From: Oscillospiraceae bacterium
Lineage (GTDB): Bacteria > Bacillota > Clostridia > Oscillospirales > Ruminococcaceae
Direction: 5' to 3'
DNA length: 6,004 bases
Assembly (NCBI GenBank): GCA_017410745.1
Contig: JAFPPJ010000379.1
Location: 1-6,004, forward strand
In this document: piece by piece, positions 1 through 5,780 of the stretch
How positions within the stretch are numbered: the first letter of the stretch is position 1
How the letters are laid out: each line of letters begins with the position of its first letter
Translations under genes and position numbers: made by a program
The notes under the pieces: model-generated
Told to the model about the DNA's origin: nothing
Seen by the model: only the letters and a program-made list of their open reading frames with translations
Database searches by the model: none

Positions 1-1
1 G

Positions 2-370
2 ACAGGCTTCGCACTCACAAACAATATCACTTTCATATGCTCGTCGGGCTTTATGTTCTTTGCGTGCCTGCCGGTAGCAAACAACTGCCTTGACTACCTT
101 GCAAGAACGAATATACCCGACAGGCTGCAGGGCAGGGCGTGGGGCATGATAGGCTTCATATCACAGCTCGGATATGTGGCGGCATACGGCCTTTCCGGCA
201 TAGCTGCCGACAGGATAGGCGAGATCACAGGCGCAGGTGTAGGCAGGGGAGCGGCAGTGGTCATAACATCAGCGGGCATATTCCTGTCCGTATCGGCACT
301 GTGCATACCTATGATAAGGAGCATAAGATCTCTTGAATCGGGCGGATGTGCGGTGCCTGACAATGCATGA
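2..370 (+). CDS. MFS transporter, C-terminal part (5' end outside window)
   Basis: The reading frame is open from the window edge and gives the last 122 residues of a polytopic membrane protein. Three hydrophobic stretches are visible, at about residues 5-30, 47-68 and 83-105 of the fragment. Between the first two lies the charged loop LARTNIPDRLQGRAWG, which resembles the loop before a late helix in MFS drug/macrolide exporters of the MefA-like (DHA3) type, where an Asn/Pro-rich turn is followed by QGR-x-W-(G/S). The next helix, with SQLGYVAAYGLSGIAAD, has the glycine spacing and terminal Asp typical of these proteins. The soluble tail is short (about 17 residues). The likely role is proton-driven export of a small hydrophobic compound, but the substrate cannot be read from this piece. 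A strong terminator follows 58 nt after the stop, so this gene ends a transcription unit separate from the genes downstream. Confidence 0.85.
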   Translation, partial: TGFALTNNITFICSSGFMFFACLPVANNCLDYLARTNIPDRLQGRAWGMIGFISQLGYVAAYGLSGIAADRIGEITGAGVGRGAAVVITSAGIFLSVSALCIPMIRSIRSLESGGCAVPDNA

Positions 371-428
371 TGTTCTGCACTCATATATGATCGGATGTGT
401 CCGTACTGCATAGACTAGACAGCCTTAT

Positions 429-466
429 ATGCACAGATATCCTTCGGGATGTTTGTGCATTTTTTT
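429..466 (+). terminator. Rho-independent terminator with UUCG tetraloop
   Basis: The 5' arm 429-442 (ATGCACAGATATCC) pairs with the 3' arm 447-460 along all 14 positions, counting two G-U wobbles. The loop is TTCG closed by a C-G pair, which is the exceptionally stable C(UUCG)G tetraloop. A run of seven T follows at 460-466. It lies 58 nt after the MFS stop codon and before the next promoter, so it ends the upstream transcript. Confidence 0.93.
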
Positions 467-497
467 ATGTGTTGTGTAATGTTCCTGCTCATAGGGC

Positions 498-526
498 TTG
501 AAAAATGGTAAAAAATATGCTAATAT
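498..526 (+). promoter_or_regulatory. Sigma-A-type promoter with extended -10
   Basis: TTGAAA at 498-503 is a near-perfect -35 box (5 of 6). After 17 nt comes TAATAT at 521-526, a 4-of-6 -10 box. It is preceded by TG at 518-519, giving the extended -10 pattern TGnTAATAT. The surrounding 500-540 stretch is strongly A/T-rich, unlike the rest of the window. Transcription would start near 533, leaving a leader of about 27 nt before the gene at 560. It is the only convincing promoter I see ahead of the seven-gene run. I see no operator or riboswitch. Confidence 0.7.
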
Positions 527-559
527 ATAAAAAACTTCATTTTGTAAGCAGGGATGACT

Positions 560-832
560 ATGGATGAAAACAGAGCAGAGCGCGTGAGGAACATGGAGCT
601 GCGCTTTGACAGGCTTGTCGGATGGCTCGGTGAAGACAATATGCTCACCGATGAGATCACGGAAGACTACAGCGTGCTCGATGAGTATTTCAGGACACAC
701 TGGCAAGGCGACTATGAAGCGGATGAAAGAGGAGAGTTCCCCTGTGATATGAAGCGCGGAGTGCTTTCACAGGACGGGCTCTATGATGCGCTTACAGAGT
801 TTGAGGAGCGTACCGAGAGCGATGATGTGTGA
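560..832 (+). CDS. Small DUF4298-like protein
   Basis: This 90-aa acidic, soluble protein has no signal peptide or membrane segment. Its N-terminal third (about 5-22, RAERVRNMELRFDRLVGW) looks like an amphipathic helix. The middle holds a Tyr/Trp-containing segment (40-52). The C-terminal core DYEADERGEFPCDMKRGVLS (51-70), followed by QDGLYDAL, matches my memory of the DUF4298 family, in which D-(F/Y)-E-A-D-E-x-G-x-x-P-x-D-(L/M)-K-R-G-V-L-S is the signature. The length is normal for that family, whose function is unknown. I chose the ATG at 560 over the one at 554: the AGGG at 550-553 touches the 554 ATG but sits 6 nt ahead of 560. It is the first gene after the promoter at 498-526. The family call is from memory of the motif; no function is implied. 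Confidence 0.85.
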   Translation: MDENRAERVRNMELRFDRLVGWLGEDNMLTDEITEDYSVLDEYFRTHWQGDYEADERGEFPCDMKRGVLSQDGLYDALTEFEERTESDDV

Positions 833-870
833 ATGATGCAGCAGCACATGGATATGAGAGGAGCGTATTC

Positions 871-1110
871 ATGAGAAGAACAGTCAAGCCTAAAACACCG
901 GTCAAGCTTCTGTTTAAATATGATGTGGATCTCATCGATCATATCATATATTATGTCGGTGTGGACGAAACGGGCAGATACTATTCCGTAGAGGAGCATG
1001 AGTACAACATCGGATCGGCATATTCCATGTATAAAGACTACTGTATCCTTGATGATTACGAGGTGGAAGGCCTGAGGCAGAAGGCAAAAGCACGCGGAGA
1101 GCATGTATAG
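871..1110 (+). CDS. Small protein of unknown function
   Basis: I do not recognise this 79-aa protein. It starts with a basic, proline-containing stretch (RRTVKPKTPVK), then a segment that reads as beta strands (LLFKYDVDLIDHIIYYVGVDETGRYYSV, about 13-40). An acidic, tyrosine-rich middle follows (EEHEYNIGSAYSMYKDYCIL, 41-60), and it ends in a short charged helix (VEGLRQKAKARG, about 65-76). There is no signal peptide, membrane helix or metal motif. The start at 871 is supported by AGAGGAG at 857-863, 7 nt ahead. A GTG at 829 overlapping the previous stop would add 14 residues but has no ribosome site of its own. The gap to the preceding gene is 38 nt, so the two are likely co-transcribed and perhaps act together. 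It ends 63 nt before the HD gene. Confidence 0.75.
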   Translation: MRRTVKPKTPVKLLFKYDVDLIDHIIYYVGVDETGRYYSVEEHEYNIGSAYSMYKDYCILDDYEVEGLRQKAKARGEHV

Positions 1111-1112
1111 TA

Positions 1113-1125
1113 CCGCACTGTGCGG
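1113..1125 (+). repeat. Short inverted repeat in an intergenic gap
   Basis: CCGCAC and GTGCGG flank a single T, making a 6+1+6 nt inverted repeat two bases after a stop codon. There is no T-run, so it is not a standard terminator. It could be an RNA stability hairpin between the second and third genes of the run, or chance. Confidence 0.35.
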
Positions 1126-1173
1126 AAGGATCACTAACACATCTTAGCACAGGTTTGATAAAGGAGTAAGGAT

Positions 1174-1884
1174 ATGAACATTGAAAATACGGCAGGCAGC
1201 GCCTATATTGACAAGGAACGTTTTCCGCTGTTTGGCAGGGTAAAGCAGGATCACGACATAAGCGTATACATCAGGGAGCAGAACAAGTCCCTGCATTCGA
1301 TGGGCTATACCGAGCACAGCTTTGCTCATATAGGCATCGTGGCAGAGCGCACGGGGTATATACTCGAGACCCTCGGCGAGGATGACCATACCATAGACCT
1401 TGCGCTGACAGCGGCATGGATGCACGACCTCGGCAATATCATCAACCGTGTGGATCACAGCCAGTCGGGCGCGATGATGGCGTTCTATCTGCTTGACAAG
1501 ATGGGCGTTCCCTCGGAGGATATAGCGCCTGTGATAAGGGCGATAGGCAATCACGATGAGGGCAGCGGCGTGCCTGTGAGCAATATGGCGGCGGCGCTCA
1601 TCATAGCGGACAAGTCCGATGTGAGAAGGTCGCGCGTGCAGGATGAAGAGGGTTCGAGCACATTTGACATACACGACCGTGTGAACTATTCCGTAAAGTC
1701 ATCGCTGCTCAAGATAAACAAGGAGCATACCGCTATAAAGCTCAAGCTTGAGATAGATACGAGATACGGCGAGATAGGGGAGTATTTCGAGATATTCCTC
1801 AACAGGATGCTGCTGTGCCGCAGGTCGGCAAATTTCCTGAACATGGACTTCCATCTTATCATCAACGAACAGACACTGATGTAG
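1174..1884 (+). CDS. HD-domain metal-dependent phosphohydrolase
   Basis: This 236-aa cytoplasmic protein has an almost complete set of HD-superfamily metal ligands. They are His52 (in EHSFAHIG, with His48 nearby), the signature His84-Asp85 (WMHDLGNI), His95 (VDHSQSGA), His127 (GNHDEG) and Asp146 (IIADKSD). Three histidines beyond the HD pair suggest a binuclear metal centre, as in phosphodiesterase or nucleotidase members. The ADKSDVRRSRV segment (145-155) and the C-terminal HDRVNYSV ... EYFEIFLNRMLLCRR region (167-217) look to me like a widespread subgroup of bacterial and archaeal HD proteins of unsettled substrate. The length is normal and nothing is missing. The start is supported by AAGGAG at 1161-1166, 7 nt ahead. 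It lies third in the run, with the GH8 gene 26 nt downstream. The substrate (phosphoester, nucleotide or cyclic nucleotide) is not deducible here. Confidence 0.9.
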   Translation: MNIENTAGSAYIDKERFPLFGRVKQDHDISVYIREQNKSLHSMGYTEHSFAHIGIVAERTGYILETLGEDDHTIDLALTAAWMHDLGNIINRVDHSQSGAMMAFYLLDKMGVPSEDIAPVIRAIGNHDEGSGVPVSNMAAALIIADKSDVRRSRVQDEEGSSTFDIHDRVNYSVKSSLLKINKEHTAIKLKLEIDTRYGEIGEYFEIFLNRMLLCRRSANFLNMDFHLIINEQTLM

Positions 1885-1910
1885 TTCCCATTATGAACGG
1901 GGGCGGGATA

Positions 1911-3149
1911 ATGAAGAGACTGCTGGCGGCGGCACTGCTGCTGACATCCTGCACGATGCAGGAGGCATCATCAGCACAGCCGGATGTGACATTTTCGGTA
2001 TCGGAGGGGAGCAATATGACAGACACAACTGCTAAAACTCAGCTGTCCGAGGACAGTGTAAGATTCTACAAATACTGGAAGGAAAGATATGTCCGTCGGG
2101 ATAAGTATACCGATGAACCGCAGTATTATGTGCTTTACAGCACGGAGGAATTCTCGGGAGATGATCCTGTGCCGGTCACGGTGTCCGAAGCACATGGATA
2201 CGGTATGCTCATCACGGTATCGGCTGCGTATGCCGACAGCGAGGCAAAGGCGTTGTTTGACGGTATGTATCGTTTCTATATGGCGCACCGCAGCGGTATA
2301 GGCCCCTATCTCATGGCATGGCAGCAGAGCGACGACGGCAAGCGCCTCATTGAGACCAACGGTGCGGATTCCGCCACCGACGGGGATATGGACATCGCCT
2401 ATTCACTGCTCATGGCGGACAGCGTATGGGGCAGCAGCGGCGAGATAAACTACAGGGAAGCTGCAGTGAATATCATAAACGATATCATGACCTATGAGGT
2501 GAACAGTACAGACTGGATGCTGCGCCTCGGCGACTGGACATACGGCATAGAGGAGGGGAATAAGTTCTGTTCCGTAACTCGCTCCTCCGATCTCATCATG
2601 CAGTATATGCCCGTATTTGCGAAGGTCACGGGCGATGACCGCTGGATGAAGGTGCATGACACTTCCTGCCAAATAATAAGGGATATTACCGATGAATACG
2701 GCACGGGCATCATACCCGATTTCATCATAAAGAAGGACGGAAGATATGTCCCTGCTCCCGCAAACCTGCTCGAGAGCGAGAATGACGGCAACTACTACTA
2801 TAACGCCTGCCGTGTGCCGTGGCGCATAGGCATGGACGGCATCATAAACAACAACAAGGATGCGCTGTATTTCTCCGAAAAGATAAACAGCTTCATCGTG
2901 AAGAAGACAGGCGGCGACCCGCAGAAGATAATGGCGGGGTATACACCGCAGGGCGAGGAGGTATCCGACTGGAATGACCTCAGCTTTGATTCGCCATTTA
3001 TGCTGACGGCGAAATGTGCGGGCGATACTAAATGGCATGACGATATACGAGCTATGTGCCTTGATTACGGCGACGATGTGTACTACGGCGATTCCATCAC
3101 TATGCTCTGTCTCATAGTTGATGACGGCTGCTGGATAATACCTGAGTAA
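1911..3149 (+). CDS. Glycoside hydrolase family 8, lipoprotein
   Basis: This 412-aa protein would hydrolyse beta-1,4-linked polysaccharide or oligosaccharide (beta-glucan, xylan or chitosan; not decidable here) with inversion. The start at 1911 gives a lipoprotein signal peptide, MKRLLAAALLLTSC, with lipobox L-T-S-C and lipidated Cys14, so it should be tethered outside the membrane. A low-complexity linker runs to about 45, then the (alpha/alpha)6 catalytic domain. GH8 landmarks are SEAHGYGM (92-99) with the presumed acid Glu93, ATDGDMDIAYSLL (155-167), LRLGDWTYG (204-212), NYYYNACRVPWRIGMD (294-309), and a late DSPFMLTA. The usual catalytic Asp of Y-D-A-x-R is Asn298 here. Glu288 or Glu290 in the preceding loop may be the base, as I recall for subgroup GH8b. 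There is no dockerin or carbohydrate-binding module. The ribosome site is a weak G-rich run (1899-1907). The open frame extends back to 1815 inside the HD gene, but that would bury the signal peptide. Confidence 0.92.
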   Translation: MKRLLAAALLLTSCTMQEASSAQPDVTFSVSEGSNMTDTTAKTQLSEDSVRFYKYWKERYVRRDKYTDEPQYYVLYSTEEFSGDDPVPVTVSEAHGYGMLITVSAAYADSEAKALFDGMYRFYMAHRSGIGPYLMAWQQSDDGKRLIETNGADSATDGDMDIAYSLLMADSVWGSSGEINYREAAVNIINDIMTYEVNSTDWMLRLGDWTYGIEEGNKFCSVTRSSDLIMQYMPVFAKVTGDDRWMKVHDTSCQIIRDITDEYGTGIIPDFIIKKDGRYVPAPANLLESENDGNYYYNACRVPWRIGMDGIINNNKDALYFSEKINSFIVKKTGGDPQKIMAGYTPQGEEVSDWNDLSFDSPFMLTAKCAGDTKWHDDIRAMCLDYGDDVYYGDSITMLCLIVDDGCWIIPE

Positions 3150-3159
3150 GGGAGAGAGT

Positions 3160-4074
3160 ATGTATATATTTTCGGAATATACGGATATAAATGAGATATT
3201 CAGGCGTTACGATGCATCGAACTTCGTGAATATGCAGATAGGGTATGACGGGCGCATATATATACTGTTCAACGCTAAGATACCCGAGCGCATCAATGGT
3301 ATGTTCGTGCCCACAGTATCCGACAGCAGATACTGCGTGCTCGCATTTGATGCGGACTGGGACAGCGGACGCATAACGGGCGAGAGCTTCTGTGACTTGG
3401 GTATGCAGAAGATGAACTATCATTTCGTGCAGAAGGTAAGTGACGGCATATTGCTCGTGGGTTCAAGGTGTATGTGTGTTGACGGCGTGGGCGAGAATAA
3501 CGCCGCAGTGTTCGATGAGCACGGCAGCGTGCTGAGGGAATACTGCCTGGGCGACGGCATAGAGGACTGCATCGTGCTGCCCGACGGCAGGATCGTGACC
3601 GGCTATTTTGATGAGGGAGTATTCGGGAATTACGGCTGGGATGAGCCGATAGGTGCCGCCGGTCTTGCGGTATGGGAGAACGGGAATATCATATGGGAGG
3701 CAGACAGCGGCATATGCGACTGCTATGCCATGAACACCGATGATAGCGGCAGGATATGGTATTACTACTATACCGACTTTGAGCTTGTATGCACCGACTT
3801 TATGACCGAGCAGACCTATCAGCCCGGCATAGACGGCGCCAATATATTCATCCTCACCGAGGACAGGCAGAGCGTCATATTCGATGCGGGCTATGACAGG
3901 CACGGCAGCTTTGTGAAGGAGCACTTCAAAAACGGCAGCCTTTGCGGATCCGAGGATGTGCATTTTGACTTTGGCGGCGAGGAGATAAATATCGCATTCT
4001 GCACAGCAAGGGGTTCACGGGCGGCATTTATCGACAGCTCGAACAGGCTGTTCCTGAAAAGATTTCTGACATGA
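3160..4074 (+). CDS. Cytoplasmic beta-propeller-like protein, function unknown
   Basis: This 304-aa protein has no signal peptide or membrane segment and 11 cysteines, which points to the cytoplasm. It contains repeated hairpin-like units of the form D-G-R-(I)-aromatic: GYDGRIYILF (28-37), SDGILLVGSRC (94-104), LPDGRIVTGYF (140-150), DDSGRIWYYYY (194-204) and DSSNRLFLKRF (292-302). Spaced at about 45-70 residues, these suggest blades of a small beta-propeller. The segment GYFDEGVFGNYGWDEPIG (148-165), followed by GLAVW and CDCYAMN, looks like the conserved core of a family I have seen as hypothetical protein in Firmicutes; I cannot name it. The ribosome site AAGGGAGAG begins inside the GH8 stop codon, and only 10 nt separate the genes, so translation is probably coupled. 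There are no catalytic motifs, so a binding or scaffold role is possible. Confidence 0.85.
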   Translation: MYIFSEYTDINEIFRRYDASNFVNMQIGYDGRIYILFNAKIPERINGMFVPTVSDSRYCVLAFDADWDSGRITGESFCDLGMQKMNYHFVQKVSDGILLVGSRCMCVDGVGENNAAVFDEHGSVLREYCLGDGIEDCIVLPDGRIVTGYFDEGVFGNYGWDEPIGAAGLAVWENGNIIWEADSGICDCYAMNTDDSGRIWYYYYTDFELVCTDFMTEQTYQPGIDGANIFILTEDRQSVIFDAGYDRHGSFVKEHFKNGSLCGSEDVHFDFGGEEINIAFCTARGSRAAFIDSSNRLFLKRFLT

Positions 4075-4080
4075 GGTGAT

Positions 4081-5055
4081 ATGAAAACGATGAAAAAGGC
4101 ACTGAGAACTATCGGGAGGATACTGCTCGGATTATTGCTGCTGCTTGTCATATTTCTGACGGTACTGTTCCTGTACAACAGGATGATGCTTGACAGGGAG
4201 GAGCCGCTGCGCGTGCCTTTAGGCACGATGGTGGAGATAGACGGACATGATATGTGTATCTACACCGAGGGCGAAGGCGAGCATACCATAGTATTCCTGT
4301 CCGGCAGCGGCACACCGTCGCCCATACTTGATTTCAAGAGCCTGTATACAAAGCTCAGCGATACGAACAGGATAGTGGTCATAGAGAAATTCGGCTACGG
4401 CTTCAGCGATGTGGTGGACACCGAGCGCTCCTTCGATACGATGCTCAGACAGGACAGGCAGGCGCTTGAAAAGGCGGGGATAGAAGGGCCGTTCATACTG
4501 TGCCCCCATTCTATGTCGGGTCTAGAGGCGGTACTGTGGGCGCAGGAATACCCCGATGAGGTGGAAGCGCTGGTTGGTCTTGATATGGCGCTGCCCGATA
4601 CCTATGATATACTCGATCTGAAAGAGGCGGAGCGTGCGGAGATGCTCAGCGGCATAGCCGTGAAGCTGGGATTTCTGCGCATCGTGAATGTGGAGGATAT
4701 GTTCCCTGCATTCACAAGCGGAGGCCTGTCCGCATCGGATAAGGACATATACAGAGCCATCATGCTCGAGAAGACCTGCAATGTGGTCATAGTCAATGAG
4801 AGCAAGACCATACCCGAGACCTGTGCTAAGATAAGAAGCGCACCCAAGCCCGACATACCGACCCTTATCTTTTCATCGGACGGCACAGGCGTAGATGTGG
4901 ACGGCCCTGTATGGGTGAGCATAGAAAGAGACTATGCAGAGGGGCTCACGGATGCGAAAGTGGTAGAACTCGACTGCGGGCATTATGTACACAACTTTGA
5001 GCAGGACAGGATATCGGAGGAAATGGATGTGTTCATAGCCGCACTCGATGAGTGA
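4081..5055 (+). CDS. Membrane-anchored alpha/beta hydrolase
   Basis: This 324-aa serine hydrolase of the alpha/beta fold has an N-terminal basic stretch and one strong hydrophobic helix (about 11-32) that should anchor it in the membrane, with the enzyme probably facing outward. After the first strands, FLSGSGTPSP (72-81) is the oxyanion-hole region and IEKFGYGFSD (101-110) the usual strand-4 loop. The nucleophile is Ser144 in CPHSMSGLEA, a variant of G-x-S-x-G in which both glycines are replaced (Pro142, Ser146). Asp267 (IFSSDG) and His301 (CGHYVH) complete the likely triad. The substrate (ester, lactone or amide) is unknown. GAGGTGAT (4073-4080) overlaps the previous stop and abuts the ATG at 4081. 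The ATG at 4090 has better spacing, would shorten the protein by 3 residues and leaves the helix intact. Only 6 nt separate it from the gene before, so the two are probably translationally coupled. Confidence 0.9.
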   Translation: MKTMKKALRTIGRILLGLLLLLVIFLTVLFLYNRMMLDREEPLRVPLGTMVEIDGHDMCIYTEGEGEHTIVFLSGSGTPSPILDFKSLYTKLSDTNRIVVIEKFGYGFSDVVDTERSFDTMLRQDRQALEKAGIEGPFILCPHSMSGLEAVLWAQEYPDEVEALVGLDMALPDTYDILDLKEAERAEMLSGIAVKLGFLRIVNVEDMFPAFTSGGLSASDKDIYRAIMLEKTCNVVIVNESKTIPETCAKIRSAPKPDIPTLIFSSDGTGVDVDGPVWVSIERDYAEGLTDAKVVELDCGHYVHNFEQDRISEEMDVFIAALDE

Positions 5056-5068
5056 AAGAGAGGTATAT

Positions 5069-5632
5069 ATGATACTGTTTATTGATGCGTGTGCAAGGAA
5101 AGAGTCACGGACAAGGCGACTTGCAGAGCATGTTCTCCACAGGCTCGGCGGAGATATCGTATCTGTGAAGCTCTATGATATCGCCTTCCCGGTATGTGAT
5201 GAAGCCTTTATCGAAAAGAGGAGCACTCTTGCATCGGCAGGGGACTTCACCGACCCTGTCTTTGATCTTGCACGGCAGTTTGCCGCCGCGGACAAGATAG
5301 TCATAGCAGCACCTTTCTGGGATCTGTCGTTCCCGTCGGTGCTCAAGCAGTACATCGAACAGATATGCGTCACGGGGCTCACGTTCTATTACGATGAGAC
5401 GGGCGTGCCCAGCGGTATGTGCAAGGCTGACAAGCTGTATTATGTCACCACTGCGGGCGGGACTTATTTCCCCGAGGAGTACGGATACGGATATATAAAG
5501 ACAGTGGCACAGGGCTTCTTTAGCATAGCCGATACGGTACTCATCAAGGCGGTGGGGCTTGACATCTACGGCGCAGACACGGAGAAGATCATGAACGATG
5601 CCATCTCACAGGCAGATACATTGACCATATGA
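5069..5632 (+). CDS. Flavodoxin-fold NAD(P)H oxidoreductase (azoreductase-like)
   Basis: This 187-aa cytoplasmic protein has the flavodoxin-like fold of FMN-dependent NAD(P)H:quinone or azo reductases. MILFIDACARKESRTRRLAE (1-20) is the first strand and FMN-phosphate loop (A-x-x-R-x-x-S-x-T). IVIAAPFWDLSFPSVLKQYI (77-96) is the flavin-contacting segment (A-P-x-(W/Y)-x-x-x-x-P-x-x-L-K-x-Y-I), and TTAGGTYF (127-134) is the third flavin loop. The length is slightly below the roughly 200 aa of AzoR. It would reduce quinones, azo or nitro compounds with two electrons from NAD(P)H; the true substrate is unknown. The start at 5069 has AAGAGAGG at 5056-5063, 5 nt ahead. A start at 5048 would overlap the hydrolase gene, lacks a ribosome site and adds 7 residues before the first strand. 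It is the last gene of the run; a palindrome follows six bases after its stop. Confidence 0.9.
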   Translation: MILFIDACARKESRTRRLAEHVLHRLGGDIVSVKLYDIAFPVCDEAFIEKRSTLASAGDFTDPVFDLARQFAAADKIVIAAPFWDLSFPSVLKQYIEQICVTGLTFYYDETGVPSGMCKADKLYYVTTAGGTYFPEEYGYGYIKTVAQGFFSIADTVLIKAVGLDIYGADTEKIMNDAISQADTLTI

Positions 5633-5638
5633 TACAAA

Positions 5639-5666
5639 GCAGCACTTCCGGTACCGGAAGTGCTGC
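5639..5666. terminator. Perfect 28-bp palindrome, probable bidirectional terminator
   Basis: Arms 5639-5650 (GCAGCACTTCCG) and 5655-5666 are perfect reverse complements around GTAC, so the whole 28 bp is its own complement. As RNA it forms a 12-bp GC-rich stem with a four-base loop. The plus-strand trailing sequence (GATCTCTTTATAT) is only loosely T-rich; on the minus strand TTTGTAT follows immediately. It sits between converging genes, 6 nt after the oxidoreductase stop, so it probably ends transcription from both sides. The weak T-tracts lower certainty. Confidence 0.75.
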
Positions 5667-5678
5667 GATCTCTTTATA

Positions 5679-5767
5679 TGACCCGAACAGGTATTGTGCG
5701 ATAAGCCTATCTCCTATATCGGCACATATGCACCAGAGCCAAAGGCGGGTGCAGGCTCAGCCTGCTT
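5679..5767 (-). repeat. 89-bp direct repeat, copy 1 (duplicate of the GNAT gene tail)
   Basis: This block aligns without gaps to 5781-5869, with 9 mismatches in 89 positions; the last 34 bases (5734-5767) are identical. Read on the minus strand it encodes KQAEPAPAFGSGAYVPI and a TAG at 5714-5716, nearly the same tail that ends the GNAT protein (KQAEPAPAFGSDADVPI). It carries the inverted repeat GCAGGCT-C-AGCCTGC at 5751-5765. It lies beyond the real GNAT stop, so it is an untranslated duplicate unless that stop is read through. It occupies about half of the gap between the two converging genes. Confidence 0.9.
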
Positions 5768-5780
5768 ATAAAAACGAATT

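Larger units (their letters stand above)
560..5632 (+). other. Probable seven-gene operon
   Basis: Seven same-strand genes follow one promoter (498-526) and end at a palindrome (5639-5666). The gaps are 38, 63, 26, 10, 6 and 13 nt. No T-tract terminator and no convincing promoter lies between them. The GH8, propeller-like and hydrolase genes are tightest, with ribosome sites overlapping the previous stop codons. The 63-nt gap before the HD gene, which holds a small inverted repeat, is the likeliest place for a break. Co-transcription is inferred. Confidence 0.6.

Noticed and set aside
1113..1125. Intrinsic terminator between the 79-aa gene and the HD gene
   Set aside because: The stem is only 5-6 bp and is followed by GAAGGATCACTAAC, with no T-run.
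1144..1674. Minus-strand open frame of 176 codons
   Set aside because: It is antisense to the HD gene, which has all its metal ligands. The product is Arg/His-rich, with no recognisable domain.
1815..1910. Longer N-terminus for the GH8 protein beginning inside the HD gene
   Set aside because: It would put 32 polar residues ahead of a clear lipoprotein signal peptide, so the start at 1911 is preferred despite a weak ribosome site.
2403..3038. Minus-strand open frame of 211 codons
   Set aside because: It lies wholly opposite the GH8 gene, whose family motifs are certain. Its composition (many His, Val, Tyr) is typical of an antisense shadow, and I see no family motif.
3463..3963. Minus-strand open frame of 166 codons, rich in Ala/Val/Ile
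   Set aside because: It looks superficially membrane-like, but it is the complement of Tyr/Asp/Gly-rich codons of the propeller-like gene, without basic loops or a supported start.
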